The notes: generated by a model from the letters alone, not told the origin. A stretch of DNA of 64,000 nucleotides from CAJCJE01 sp035948315 (GCA_035948315.1 DASZJG010000071.1:137847-201846), one strand, 5' to 3'; counted from the first letter of the stretch, positions 26,883 through 36,193 are shown. Numbers and translations: made by a program.

Positions 26883-28532
26883 ATGCAGCACCGAACCGTG
26901 GGGGCGGGACTGCGCCGGTTCGCGGTGATCGCCGCCGGCGTCGTGCTGGCCGGTACCGCGAGCGTGGCCCTGAGCGCCTCCGGCCAGGCAGCGACGGCCA
27001 AGGGACTGCCGCAGATCCCGAACATCGGCGATGTCGTACCGGCGCCGGTCTCGGTGACCGCGAGCAAGACTCCCTACCACGTGACCGCGGCCACGGTCCT
27101 CTACGCCCAGTCCGGCTCGTCTGCCGCGACGGGCATCGCCAACCAGCTGGCGACCGAACTGCGCCGCACCACCGGCTTCCCGTTACCGATCGCCAGTTCC
27201 AAGGCGCGCTGCGGCCGGCTCGCCGACACCGGCATCGCGTTCCTGCTCAACGGCCCGTCGAGCCTGGGCCCGGAGGGCTACACGCTGACCGTGAACGCCT
27301 CGGGCGTCACGGTCGCCGCGAACCAGGCCGAGGGCCTGTTCGACGGCCTGCAGAGCCTGCGCCAGCTGCTGCCGGCAGCGGCGGACGGCACCACCAAGCA
27401 GTCCGGCCCGTGGACAGTGCCCGGTGGCACCATCGCCGACCACCCCCGGTTCACCTACCGCGGCGCCATGCTCGACGTGTCGCGGCATTTCTTCCCGGTG
27501 AGCGTGGTCGAGCGCTACATCGACGAGATCTCGCTGTACAAGATCGACTATCTGCACCTGCACCTGTCCGACGACCAGGGCTGGCGGATCGCCATCAACG
27601 GCTGGTCGGACCTGACCGCGATCGGCGGCAGCACCGAGGTCGGCGGCGGCGCGGGTGGCTACTACACCCAGGCCGACTACAAGGCGATCGTCGCCTACGC
27701 GCAGTCGCGCTATGTGACGATCGTGCCGGAGATCGACGGCCCCGGGCACACCAACGCCGCGCTCGCCTCCTACGCGGAACTGAACTGCAACGGCGTCGCC
27801 CCGCCCCTCTACACCGGCACCGACGTCGGCTTCAGCTCGTTCTGCGTGAGCAAGCCGATCACCTACTCGTTCCTGGACAACGTGATCCAGCAGCTCGCCG
27901 CGCTCACCCCCGGCCCGTACATCCACGTCGGCGGTGACGAGGCGCAGTCGACCAGCGCGGCCGACTACCAGACGTTCGAGGGCCAGGAACTGCCGATCGT
28001 CAGCAAGTACGGCAAGGCCGCGATGGGCTGGCACGACATCACCGCCGTCGACCCGCCCACGTCCGTCGTCGCCGAGTTCTGGGGCACCACCAACTCCGAC
28101 CCGAACACCGCGGCCGCCGCGGCGCGCGGCAACAAGGTCGTGATGGCGCCCGCGACGCACGCGTACATGGACATGAAGTACACGCCCAGCACCAAGCTCG
28201 GCCAGAACTGGGCCGCGTACATCGAGGAGAAGGACGCCTACGGCTGGGATCCGGGCAACTACCTGCAAGGTGTCTCCGGCTCGTCGGTCCTCGGCGTCGA
28301 GGCGCCGCTGTGGTCGGAAACCCTGCTCAACATCGCCAACATCGAGTACATGGCGTTCCCGCGGCTGCCCGCCATCGCCGAACTCGGCTGGTCCCCGGAG
28401 AGCACCCACAACTGGACGGCGTTCTCGAACCGCCTGGCCCTACAAGGTCCCCGCTGGACCGCGATGGGGATGAACTTCTACGCATCACCGCAGGTGAAAT
28501 GGGCCCCCGGCACCAAGGGCGGCACAGACTGA
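26883..28532 (+). CDS. secreted beta-N-acetylhexosaminidase, GH20
   Basis: 549 residues. A Sec signal peptide (basic start, then FAVIAAGVVLAGTASVALS, cleavage near AQA/SGQAATA) is followed by a GH20b N-terminal domain and the catalytic barrel: YRGAMLDVSRHFFPV, HLHLSDDQGWR, VPEIDGPGHTNAAL, and the catalytic Asp-Glu pair in HVGGDEAQST (near residue 350). It releases GlcNAc from chitin oligomers or peptidoglycan fragments outside the cell. AAGGAA precedes the ATG. A DasR-like box upstream indicates aminosugar control. It is followed by a strong hairpin. Confidence 0.94.
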   Translation: MQHRTVGAGLRRFAVIAAGVVLAGTASVALSASGQAATAKGLPQIPNIGDVVPAPVSVTASKTPYHVTAATVLYAQSGSSAATGIANQLATELRRTTGFPLPIASSKARCGRLADTGIAFLLNGPSSLGPEGYTLTVNASGVTVAANQAEGLFDGLQSLRQLLPAAADGTTKQSGPWTVPGGTIADHPRFTYRGAMLDVSRHFFPVSVVERYIDEISLYKIDYLHLHLSDDQGWRIAINGWSDLTAIGGSTEVGGGAGGYYTQADYKAIVAYAQSRYVTIVPEIDGPGHTNAALASYAELNCNGVAPPLYTGTDVGFSSFCVSKPITYSFLDNVIQQLAALTPGPYIHVGGDEAQSTSAADYQTFEGQELPIVSKYGKAAMGWHDITAVDPPTSVVAEFWGTTNSDPNTAAAAARGNKVVMAPATHAYMDMKYTPSTKLGQNWAAYIEEKDAYGWDPGNYLQGVSGSSVLGVEAPLWSETLLNIANIEYMAFPRLPAIAELGWSPESTHNWTAFSNRLALQGPRWTAMGMNFYASPQVKWAPGTKGGTD

Positions 28533-28538
28533 CGTCAA

Positions 28539-28567
28539 GCGGCCGGGCCACCTGGTGGCCCGGCCGC
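28539..28567. terminator. bidirectional hairpin terminator
   Basis: A perfect 13-bp stem (GCGGCCGGGCCAC with its complement) and a 3-base loop lie between two convergent genes, the hexosaminidase (+) and the DUF3558 lipoprotein (-). Confidence 0.8.
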
Positions 28568-28583
28568 CGCACGCGACGACGGA

Positions 28584-29177
28584 TCAGCTGCCGGGCTGGC
28601 CGGGGCCGCTCGGCGCGCCCACGACCGCGGCCAGCTGGCCATAGACCGGTTCGGTGGTCAGATGCTTGGTGTCCGTGCCGTTGCTGACCATGTGGCAGCC
28701 CTTCAGCCCGACGGTCACATCCACCGTGTGCCCGTCCGGGTAGCCGAAGATGACCAGGTCGGAGCTGCTGTCGTCGATCGGGCAGCTCATCCGCCCGACC
28801 GGCCACGTCACCGCGGAGTTGAGGCCGCCGACCAGACTCGCCAGGTCGGCGCTGTTGACCTGCCCCGACTTGAGCAGCGTATGGAGTGGCTGGCTCTGGT
28901 TCAGGCCCGCGTAGCGGCAGACCCGCGCCGCGTTCGGTGTGGCCGGGACCATGGTCGTGGCCGAGGCCGGCGGGTATTTGCCCTTTTCCGGCGGCGCGGC
29001 GGGACAGTCGGGCAGCGTTGGCTGCGCGACGGCGACCTGGCCCGGTGGCGGCGACGACGCCGAACTGACCTGGCTCCCGCAGCCAACGACACCGCACAAT
29101 GCGACCCCGAGCAGCGCGAGCGGGGCCAGGATCGCTGACCTGCGTCCGTGGATCAAACCTTGTCGTGTCATGTCCAC
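28584..29177 (-). CDS. DUF3558 family lipoprotein
   Basis: 197 residues with a lipoprotein signal: hydrophobic segment ILAPLALLGVALCGVV and lipobox GVVGCGS (Cys near 33). The mature part has the DUF3558 pattern with paired Cys (LPDCPAAP, ARVCRYAGL, MSCPIDD, LKGCHMV). These envelope lipoproteins are abundant in Pseudonocardiaceae and mostly uncharacterised. ATG at 29177; a second ATG two codons later is equally possible. Confidence 0.82.
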   Translation of the reverse strand: MDMTRQGLIHGRRSAILAPLALLGVALCGVVGCGSQVSSASSPPPGQVAVAQPTLPDCPAAPPEKGKYPPASATTMVPATPNAARVCRYAGLNQSQPLHTLLKSGQVNSADLASLVGGLNSAVTWPVGRMSCPIDDSSSDLVIFGYPDGHTVDVTVGLKGCHMVSNGTDTKHLTTEPVYGQLAAVVGAPSGPGQPGS

Positions 29178-29344
29178 TGGACGGAAGACGCACCGTGACG
29201 GGTTGCATGCGTAACGCGCCCCGTCATCTCGACAACTCCTTCACCCGAACCGGGCAGACCACCCGGAAAACGGTTGCCCAGCAGCGAAAACACCATCCGA
29301 ACCGGACTCCGACCCGATCACTGAATCGAGCCTAAGCTCGCGAT

Positions 29345-30112
29345 ATGTCGATGGCCGTGGTGCACACGGATCTCGGGCCGCTGTTCGGCAACGCGCGGGA
29401 GTTCTGGCTCGGCTGCGGTGCCGCCCTTCGATCCGGCGCGGACCTCGCCCTGTTCCGCAGCGGCGTGTCCCACCCCCAGCTCAACGGCGTGCTGCGGCTG
29501 CGCCACGGCGGCGTCGACGACGCGTTGCGGGTGGCCGGTCGACGGCTGGCGGGCGTGCCGTGGCTGTGGTGGGCGGGCGCCGACTCGCGGCCGGGCCTTG
29601 CCGAGGACCTGCTGGCGCGCGGCGCGGTCACCGTCGGCACCGCGCCGGTGCTGGCGATCGAACTGGACCAGGTGTACGAGGAGGCGGGCCCGGCCGACCT
29701 GGTCATCGACGAGGTGCGCACACAAGCCGAACTGCCCGAGTGGGTCGGCGCCTACCGATCCTCGTTCGGCCTCAACGAAGACCAGGTCGACGATGTGATC
29801 GACGTGGAGCGGGCCCGCCCGACCGGGGACATCGTCCGGTTGGCGGGACGGATCGGCGGCCGGATCGTGGGCACGTCGGTCCTCTTCGTCCGGCACGGCG
29901 TGGCCGGTGTCTACCAGGTCGCGACCGTGGAGGGGTGCCGGCGGCGCGGCATCGGCACCCGGCTGACCGCGGCGGCGCTGCGGGCCGGACGGGCACGCGG
30001 GCTGCGGATCGGCATGCTGGTGGCGGGTTCGATGGGCGCCTCCATGCATCGCCGGATGGGCTTCACCCAGGTCGCCGGCTACCAGCTACTCCGCCCACCG
30101 CCGGAGCACTGA
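29345..30112 (+). CDS. GNAT family N-acetyltransferase
   Basis: 255 residues. The C-terminal half is a GNAT domain (GVAGVYQVATVEGCRRRGIGTRLTAAALRAGRARGLRIGML, with the acetyl-CoA loop RRRGIGT). The N-terminal half resembles the degenerate GNAT-like domain seen in two-domain acetyltransferases. The substrate is unknown. It ends 2 bases before the convergent ABM monooxygenase gene. Confidence 0.85.
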   Translation: MSMAVVHTDLGPLFGNAREFWLGCGAALRSGADLALFRSGVSHPQLNGVLRLRHGGVDDALRVAGRRLAGVPWLWWAGADSRPGLAEDLLARGAVTVGTAPVLAIELDQVYEEAGPADLVIDEVRTQAELPEWVGAYRSSFGLNEDQVDDVIDVERARPTGDIVRLAGRIGGRIVGTSVLFVRHGVAGVYQVATVEGCRRRGIGTRLTAAALRAGRARGLRIGMLVAGSMGASMHRRMGFTQVAGYQLLRPPPEH

Positions 30113-30114
30113 CC

Positions 30115-30435
30115 TCACACCGCCATTTCGCCCAACTCCGACCAGCCGTCCTGGGCGATGTCGAAGTTGATGATGCGCGGGGTCTCGACCAGGTGCGGCC
30201 GAAGCGTCTGCTGCGCGGTCTTGAAGTGGGCCGACTGCACGTGCGCCCCACCCGCGTCGCCATCGCGGAACGCCTCGACCAGCACGTACTCGTTCGGGTC
30301 GTCGAGGCTGCGGGACCAGTCGAACCACAGGCAGCCCGGCTCGTTCCTGGTCGCCTCGGTGAACTCGCGGGCGATCTCCGGCCACTGCTCGGAGTCCTCC
30401 GGCTTGATCCGGAACTTCGCGGTAATGAAGATCAT
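30115..30435 (-). CDS. antibiotic biosynthesis monooxygenase (ABM) domain protein
   Basis: A 106-residue ferredoxin-like dimeric alpha-beta barrel: MIFITAKFRIKPEDSEQWPEIAREFTEATRNEPGCLWFDWSRS, then EYVLVEAFRD and HVQSAHF (conserved His). Family members include cofactor-free quinone-forming oxygenases, YgiN and Lsr-type proteins. The ATG at 30435 is preceded by GGGAG. The frame is open further upstream, but only this start gives the normal size. The substrate cannot be told. Confidence 0.88.
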   Translation of the reverse strand: MIFITAKFRIKPEDSEQWPEIAREFTEATRNEPGCLWFDWSRSLDDPNEYVLVEAFRDGDAGGAHVQSAHFKTAQQTLRPHLVETPRIINFDIAQDGWSELGEMAV

Positions 30436-30559
30436 GGGTCTCCCTTCGGGCGCGTTCTCGACGTTAGCGGGTCGGCTACCCGCGCGGTATGACCACGATC
30501 CACACAACGCGCAACGACAGAGATGCGGCCCGACTCCCGCAGCCAGCACACTGATCCAT

Positions 30560-31111
30560 ATGCCTCACATCCCACTGTCACCGGATCTGCCCGGCATCAC
30601 CGGCGCGTTGGCGTTCAAGCCCGCCCTCGGCGCGAAGTTCAGCGCGTTCACCCAGGAACTGATGCGCGGCCCGTCTACGCTGAGCGAGGGCGAGCGCGAA
30701 CTGATCGCCGCGTACGTGTCGGCCGGCAACGACTGCTACTTCTGCACCAACGCGCACGCGGGCGCGGCCCGGCACACGCTCGGCGACGACGGCGCCACCT
30801 TCACCGCGGTCTGCGCGAACCTCGACAGCGCACCGGTGAGCGAGCGGCTGCGCGCGCTGCTGATCATCGCGGACAAGGTGCGCCAGGGCGGCCGGTCGGT
30901 CACCGAGGAGGACATCGCCAGGGCACGCACGGCGGGCGCGGACGACGAACAGCTGCACGACACGGTTTTCATCGCGGCCGCGTTCTGCATGGCCAACCGA
31001 TACGTGGACGGATTGGCCACCGTCGCCCCGCGCGATCCCGCCGTTTACGACCTGGTCGGCAAACGACTGGCGACGGAAGGATATCTCAACATGGCCGGCC
31101 GAACCGAATAG
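30560..31111 (+). CDS. AhpD-like carboxymuconolactone decarboxylase family protein
   Basis: 183 residues with the peroxidase-related CMD motif CYFCTNAH (redox Cys pair and His) and the RALLIIADKVRQGGRSVTEEDI helix. AhpD-type members use the CxxC pair as an alkylhydroperoxidase or disulfide reductase. ATG at 30560 (MPHIPLSPDLPGI) is chosen because it matches the family N-terminus; the frame extends upstream without homology. Confidence 0.87.
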   Translation: MPHIPLSPDLPGITGALAFKPALGAKFSAFTQELMRGPSTLSEGERELIAAYVSAGNDCYFCTNAHAGAARHTLGDDGATFTAVCANLDSAPVSERLRALLIIADKVRQGGRSVTEEDIARARTAGADDEQLHDTVFIAAAFCMANRYVDGLATVAPRDPAVYDLVGKRLATEGYLNMAGRTE

Positions 31112-31147
31112 ACCCGGCGACCAATAAGACCGAAATTCGAATTACAC

Positions 31148-32119
31148 TTGCCACTCCCGCAGACCGTGTCCGCCGCGCAGGATCTCAGCGCGCACGGCCT
31201 GCCCACGGTCGGCGCTATCGTGACCGCGGACGGCATCGACTTCGCGCACATCCACGGCTTCGTCCGGGTCGAACCCGACGACCAACAGTTCGTCACCAGC
31301 CTGCGCGGCTGCCTCGCCGCGCATCCCGAGCTGAACTCGACCCTGATCGTCTACGACAACAACTCCGACGACGGCAGCGACCTCTACACCCAGTCGCTGC
31401 GCGCCGACCTGCAGAACATGATCGTGCCGACCATGCCCCACTTCGACGCGCTGGGCTTCACCGGCGTCTCGGTCCCGTCGGACTCCAACAAGGACATGTT
31501 CAACTACATCACCACCAGCATCTGCGCCGTCGGGCCCAAGCTGGTGCTGTACTCCGGTCGGCTCGTCGACCTGCGCAGCTTCCTGCTGTCGCTGGAGAGC
31601 CGGGAGTGCAAGAACCAGCCGCTCACGGTGGCCTCCGGCGGCACCGACCTCAGTCAGCCGAACAACCCGACGACCGTGGCCCAACTGCGCGCCGGCAACG
31701 TCAGCGTGGTCTACACGTCACCGGACGACGCGCTCGGCTGGACCGCGCAGGATCCCGGCACGCCGCCGGACTTCACCGACTTCCGCAACGCGCTCACCGG
31801 CCTCGGCCTCGACGCGAGCCATCTGATCACCGGCGACGCGATCGCCGCGCACGACGCCGTGCTCACCGCGGCCAAGGCGATCCGGCTGGCCTACTCCGCC
31901 GAGCCCGGTTCGGATCCGGCGCTGCCGAAGCCCCCGGACGTGCTGACCCAGTTGCTCAACCTCAACGACAAGAGCGAGGTGGTCCCCGCGGCGGGCGGCG
32001 ATCTGAGTTTCTCCTACCAGGGCGCCGAAACCGGCAATCCCGAGGGCAAACCCATTCCGGTGCTGCGCATCCCGTCCAACGGCACCACCGACGACCAGCA
32101 GTACACCACCCCCGGCTGA
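31148..32119 (+). CDS. orphan periplasmic-binding-protein-like fragment (PBP1 fold)
   Basis: 323 residues from a TTG codon with no clear ribosome binding site. The sequence looks like the C-terminal two-thirds of a type 1 periplasmic binding fold: GLPTVGAIVTADGIDF, LNSTLIVYDNNSDDGSDLY, GPKLVLYSGRLVDLRSFLLSLESRECKNQPL, and AIAAHDAVLTAAKAIRLAY. No signal peptide, membrane helix or the usual first subdomain is present. It may be the remnant of a larger receptor-like protein whose 5' part was lost. No transporter genes lie nearby. Confidence 0.6.
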   Translation: MPLPQTVSAAQDLSAHGLPTVGAIVTADGIDFAHIHGFVRVEPDDQQFVTSLRGCLAAHPELNSTLIVYDNNSDDGSDLYTQSLRADLQNMIVPTMPHFDALGFTGVSVPSDSNKDMFNYITTSICAVGPKLVLYSGRLVDLRSFLLSLESRECKNQPLTVASGGTDLSQPNNPTTVAQLRAGNVSVVYTSPDDALGWTAQDPGTPPDFTDFRNALTGLGLDASHLITGDAIAAHDAVLTAAKAIRLAYSAEPGSDPALPKPPDVLTQLLNLNDKSEVVPAAGGDLSFSYQGAETGNPEGKPIPVLRIPSNGTTDDQQYTTPG

Positions 32120-32136
32120 GGACAGGAGCAAGGGCC

Positions 32137-32161
32137 GGCGCCCAACCCTCGGTTGGGTGCC
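32137..32161. terminator. hairpin between convergent genes
   Basis: An 11-bp stem (GGCGCCCAACC / GGTTGGGTGCC, one G-U) with a 3-base loop lies between the binding-protein-like gene and msrA. It is likely a bidirectional terminator. Confidence 0.7.
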
Positions 32162-32184
32162 GACCCTCGTCAATACGTCGAGAC

Positions 32185-32706
32185 CTACCTGGCGGCCTGC
32201 TCAGCGCGCCGCGGCAGCTTCCAGTTCGGCCGCGGGTAGTGGCAGGTGTAGCCGTCCGGGTAGCGCTCCAGGTAGTCCTGGTGCTCCGGCTCGGCCTCCC
32301 AGAACGGGCCCGCCGGGGTCACCTCGGTGACCACCTTGCCCGGCCACAACCCCGACGCGTCCACGTCGGCGATGGTGTCCTCGGCAACGGCCTTCTGCTC
32401 GTCGCTGGTGTAGAAGATCGCCGAGCGGTAGCTCGCGCCGACGTCGTTGCCCTGCCGGTTACGGGTCGACGGGTCGTGGATCTGGAAGAAGAACTCCAGC
32501 AGGTCGCGGTAGGACACCTGCTCCGGGTCGAACACGATCTCGATGGCCTCGGCATGCGTTCCGTGGTTACGGTAGGTGGCGTTGGGCACGTCGCCGCCGG
32601 TGTAGCCAACCCTGGTCGAGAGCACGCCGGGACGCTTGCGGATCAGATCCTGCATGCCCCAGAAACACCCGCCGGCGAGAATGGCCTGCTCGGTGTGGTC
32701 GCTCAT
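32185..32706 (-). CDS. msrA: peptide methionine (S)-S-oxide reductase
   Basis: A cytosolic 173-residue repair enzyme reducing methionine-S-sulfoxide. The catalytic GCFWG (Cys near 14) is intact, followed by VGYTGG, the HAEAIEIVFDP and RSAIFY segments, and EPEHQDYL. The recycling region is short, as in thioredoxin-dependent members. Monocistronic by spacing. Confidence 0.95.
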   Translation of the reverse strand: MSDHTEQAILAGGCFWGMQDLIRKRPGVLSTRVGYTGGDVPNATYRNHGTHAEAIEIVFDPEQVSYRDLLEFFFQIHDPSTRNRQGNDVGASYRSAIFYTSDEQKAVAEDTIADVDASGLWPGKVVTEVTPAGPFWEAEPEHQDYLERYPDGYTCHYPRPNWKLPRRAEQAAR

Positions 32707-32823
32707 CTGGATGCACTCTCCTCGCTACGCTGAGTCACAAAATCGCTGGTTCCTGAAACCATCCTGCCCACCCCAGCGTGGTTCCGTCCGCCAGCAACCA
32801 TTACAACTCCGTGACCAGCTCGA

Positions 32824-33264
32824 TTAGTTCCTCCCCCGCTCCTGCCGTGCCTCGCCCCACCGCGCGACCTCGACCAGGTGGATGTACCTGTTCGTGGCCG
32901 GCAGGAACATCAACACCAGCGCATAGCAGGCAACCAGCACCCCGATTGCACCCGCGATCGCCGCGGCCCGCTGCAAGCCCCACCCCAACAAGACGATCAC
33001 CAGGGTCACCACCGCCGACGCCGCCAGCGCCCCAGTCGCCAACCCCCGAGCTACCCACCTCCCCCTGACCACCCCACGCGCACCCGCGATCGCCAGAAAC
33101 ATCAGGATGAAGCAGATCACCGCCAGCGAAACCAACGCCTGGTCCCCATACTCGGCGATCCAGCCGGCCGAGACCCCGCACAACGCCCCGCCGACGATCC
33201 CCGAGAACCGCGCACGATAAGCCTCGTGCGGACACTGCTCCCTGGCTTGCGCAACGCTGAACAC
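32824..33264 (-). CDS. small polytopic membrane protein of unknown function
   Basis: 146 residues with about four membrane helices (FSGIVGGALCGVSAGWIAEYG, ALVSLAVICFILMFLAIAGA, GALAASAVVTLVIVLLGWGL, IAGAIGVLVACYALVLMFL). The GTG at 33264 is preceded by GGGAGG at good spacing, better supported than the ATG at 33309. No family recognised. Confidence 0.7.
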   Translation of the reverse strand: MFSVAQAREQCPHEAYRARFSGIVGGALCGVSAGWIAEYGDQALVSLAVICFILMFLAIAGARGVVRGRWVARGLATGALAASAVVTLVIVLLGWGLQRAAAIAGAIGVLVACYALVLMFLPATNRYIHLVEVARWGEARQERGRN

Positions 33265-33332
33265 CCGACCTCCCAGGCATGCCATCGCAACCGCCGGAGA
33301 GTGTGCCAACCGTCACCGGGACCAGTCCCCCG

Positions 33333-35245
33333 CTACTCGGCGAGAGACTCCTCGGCATAGGCGCTGGCCTGGAGTTGGAACAGCTCGCGGTAGTGCGTCG
33401 GCGTCGCCATCAGTTCGGCATGGCTGCCCTGTTCGATCAGTCGACCGCGATCCAGCACCAGGATCCGGTCGACCTCGCGAATGTTGGCCAGCCGATGAGT
33501 CACCAGCACGGTCAGCCGGTTCGCCCCGTTGTGCCGGGTCGCCGACCGCAGACCTTCGAACGCGCGCGCCTCCGCCTTCGCGTCCAGCGCCGCGCTCGGC
33601 TCGTCGGCGACGAGCACGTCGGCGTCGCGGTAGATGCCGCGGGCGATCGCCAGCCGCTGCCACTGTCCGCCGGAAAGATCCTGACCCGACGCGAACGACC
33701 GGGACAGCACGGTGTCCGCGCCCTGCGGCAGCGCGTCGATCACCTCCTGCGCGCTGGACAGCTCGACGGCGTCCCGCCAGCGGCTCGAATCCTCGTCAAC
33801 GGCCTCGATCCGGCCGATGCGGATGTTGACCGTCGCGGTCGTCGGCCACTGCGCTGGCTGCTGCGCGATCAACGCGATCCGCGAATGCACGGACTGCGCG
33901 TGCGCGTCCGCCAGGTCGATCCCGTCCCACGCCACCGTGCCCTCGGTCGGCAGGTAGAGCCCGGTGAGCAACTTCGCGAGAGTGCTCTTGCCCGACCCGT
34001 TCTCCCCACCAACGCGACAACCTCACCCGCGCGCAACGTCAGATCGATATCGCGCAGCGCAGGTTCGAGTTGCCCAGGATAGGTAAAACAAGCCGAGCGC
34101 ACACTGATCGTCTTCGGCGGCGCGGTGATCGACACCGACCCCGGCGGCCGTCGCCGCTTGGCAGCTTCCTCATGCAACTGCCGCAGAAACCCGAGATAGA
34201 ATGACTCGCTGTAGAGCGAATTGACGCTCTGCAAAGTGCTCGACAATGCCGAAGAAGCGGTGCGCATGGCGATCGCCGCCGTGCCGGCCAACGCGAGTGG
34301 CAAAGAGTTCGAGTACAACAACAGACCGAGCACCACATAGGCGGCCCCGGTGCCCGCACTGGAGAACGCCTGACCGACCAGCCGAACCAGAGTCTGGCGA
34401 CGTTGCAGGCGCAGTGAACTGCGCAGCAGATCGCCCGAGACCTGCTCGTACTCGGCGAGCAGCGCGGGCGTCACCGTGCAAGCGAACCGTTCGGTCGCCT
34501 GGTCCCGGTCGGTCAGCAGGCTGCTGATGATGTGCAACCGGCGCCGTTCCTCGGCCTGGGTGAGAAAGTTCGTATAGGTCAGCTTGGCCGCCCGCCGAGC
34601 CGACCAGGCATCGGCAACCGCGACGAGCAACAGTGCCGGCGCGAGCAGCGGATTCAACAACGTGACCGCGACCAGCGCGGCCGCCAGCGAAACCAACTGG
34701 GACGCGATACTGATGACCCCGCGAATCGTCATCGAGATCGACGCGGTGCTGCGCGAACCGTTCTGGCGCAACAGGTCGGTGAAGTCCGCGTCCTCGAACG
34801 CGATCAGGTCGACCTGCGCCACCGCGGCGTTGAGTTCGTGCTCAGCGGTCAGCGTGACCCGCGGAATCAGCGCGCCCTGCACCGCGCCGACCACGGCACC
34901 GAGCCCGCTGCGCGCGGCATAGGCGAGCACGACGGCGAGTAGCGACGGCAGCGCGGCCACCAGCCGCGCAGGCGTCGGCCCACCGTTGAGCAGGTGCGTG
35001 AGCACGGCCGACGTCGACAGCAGGCCGAAGGTGGTCACCGCGCCCGATGCGCATTCCGCGCCGACGGTCAGCAGGGTCAGCCAGGGTGAACTGCGCCAGA
35101 CCAGCCGAACCGTCGATGCGACGGTGGCCGGGAACGACCGCAGCGTCTGCCAGCCACTCGCGTCGAGATGCCGCCTCGCCCACTCCGGTCGTTCCGAAAC
35201 CCCCGGTCCCACCAACGGAAGCCGCAGCTGGGCAGGATCGGTCAC
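33333..35245 (-). pseudogene. ABC exporter (fused permease-ATPase) with frameshift in Walker A
   Basis: The permease part (GTG at 35245, MTDPAQLRLPLVGPG) has six-helix exporter character and reaches VVALVG. The frame then breaks: one base is missing after GTGGG at 34004-34007 (a CCCC run on the + strand). Restoring it gives the Walker A sequence GENGSGKST and joins the remaining ATPase (QDLSGGQWQRLAIARGI, VLVADEPSAALD, VTHRL) without other damage. The joined product would be about 637 residues, a normal half-size exporter. Substrate unknown; similar genes occur near peptide natural-product loci. Because only one base in a homopolymer is missing, this may be a sequencing error instead of a real inactivation. 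Confidence 0.85.
34004..34007 (-). other. site of the one-base frameshift in the ABC exporter
   Basis: The reading frame must shift by one base at this G run (minus strand) to restore the Walker A loop. Upstream and downstream frames each encode intact family sequence. Confidence 0.85.
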
Positions 35246-35331
35246 GCGTCGAGAATGGCGCAACCACCGCCCCGCCGCATCCGGCTTTTCCCCCGATCCG
35301 AACCCCGAACCAGCCCCTGACGCCAGTCGCG

Positions 35332-35748
35332 TCAGTCGGCCGTACCTCGCGGCACCACCCAGGTGCACGCCTGACTCGTCACTTCTGCGATCAGATCGTA
35401 ATCGCCGTCGTAGTGCAGAACGGTGACGTTATGGCGCTCAGCGGTCGCGGCAATCAACAGATCGGGCAATGAAGCCGCGCGGTGACTACCCTTCTCGATC
35501 AATTCACATTGCATCTCGATCGCCCGTTGCCAGGTTTCATCATTGGTAGGCAGCCATTCGAAGGCTCGCAGCCAATCACGGACGCGATCGCGATCACTTG
35601 CATTGCGTGCGCTGTAAAGCATTTCCATTTCCACTGGCGCGCAGGTCGCGATAAACCCGCGCTCGATCAACGGGTCGATGGCCGTACGCACTGACGCCTT
35701 ACCGACCCGGGACCAGACGCTCGTGTCGAGCAGGTACTGAGCGATCAC
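35332..35748 (-). CDS. vapC: PIN-domain ribonuclease toxin, VapC type
   Basis: A 138-residue PIN domain. Acidic Mg-binding residues are visible: LLDTSVW (Asp near 7), VEMEML, PDLLIAATAE, and DGDYD near the C-terminus. VapC toxins cleave tRNA or rRNA when freed from VapB. The GTG at 35748 overlaps the antitoxin stop (GTGA), the standard coupled arrangement. The frame is open to 35766, but the coupled GTG is the better start. Confidence 0.9.
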   Translation of the reverse strand: MIAQYLLDTSVWSRVGKASVRTAIDPLIERGFIATCAPVEMEMLYSARNASDRDRVRDWLRAFEWLPTNDETWQRAIEMQCELIEKGSHRAASLPDLLIAATAERHNVTVLHYDGDYDLIAEVTSQACTWVVPRGTAD

Positions 35749-35963
35749 GGGGCAGTGTTCCCCCATGCTCCACGCATAACCTGTTCATCACCAAGGTCAG
35801 GAAGACCGCCCGAAGCAAGCCAGTCGACGAACGCAGCGCGCTTCGCACGGTTCACCGCATCAGCCAACGCGGCATTGACCGTCGCGACCTTGCTCGACGT
35901 CCCGTACAGGGCCGCTGCCTGTTCGACCAACGCATCGTCAAGATCGATCACCGTACGCGACAT
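35745..35963 (-). CDS. vapB: antitoxin, VapB type
   Basis: 72 residues, MSRTVIDLDDALVEQAAALYGTSS onwards, matching VapB proteins with a VapB_antitoxin/RHH N-terminus. The C-terminal half (WLASGGLPDLGDEQVM) would wrap the toxin. ATG at 35963 with GGAGG 7 bases upstream. Expected to repress the pair's own promoter together with VapC. Confidence 0.88.
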   Translation of the reverse strand: MSRTVIDLDDALVEQAAALYGTSSKVATVNAALADAVNRAKRAAFVDWLASGGLPDLGDEQVMRGAWGNTAP

Positions 35964-36076
35964 GCCACACCTCCAGCACTCAAACCAACCAGAGCAGGAT
36001 ATCAAAAACATCCCCGGTAGGGCATCATGAGAGAGCTGGCAGCGACATCAAGATCCAACTGTGGGCAGGTAACCAC

Positions 36077-36153
36077 TGGTAGGGCGGGTGGGACTTGAAC
36101 CCACGGCCAAGGGATTATGAGTCCCCTGCTCTGACCAGCTGAGCTACCGCCCC
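36077..36153 (-). tRNA. tRNA with CAU anticodon, probably tRNA-Ile2
   Basis: A 77-base cloverleaf including an encoded CCA: acceptor GGGGCGG / CCGCCCT, D-arm GCTCAGCTGGTCAGAGC, anticodon loop CTCATAA, T-arm GTGGGTTCAAGTCCCAC. The GGGGACTCATAATCCCTTGG arm resembles bacterial tRNA-Ile2 (where the C is modified to lysidine) more than elongator tRNA-Met, but the amino acid identity is inferred. Confidence 0.92.
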
Positions 36154-36193
36154 TTGCCGAAACGACGAACCTCCGCCGTTTCGCTGGTCGAGG

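Noticed and set aside
36077..36153. Elongator tRNA-Met as the identity of the CAU tRNA
   Set aside because: The anticodon arm resembles tRNA-Ile2 more; only lysidine-synthetase determinants or a covariance classifier could settle it.
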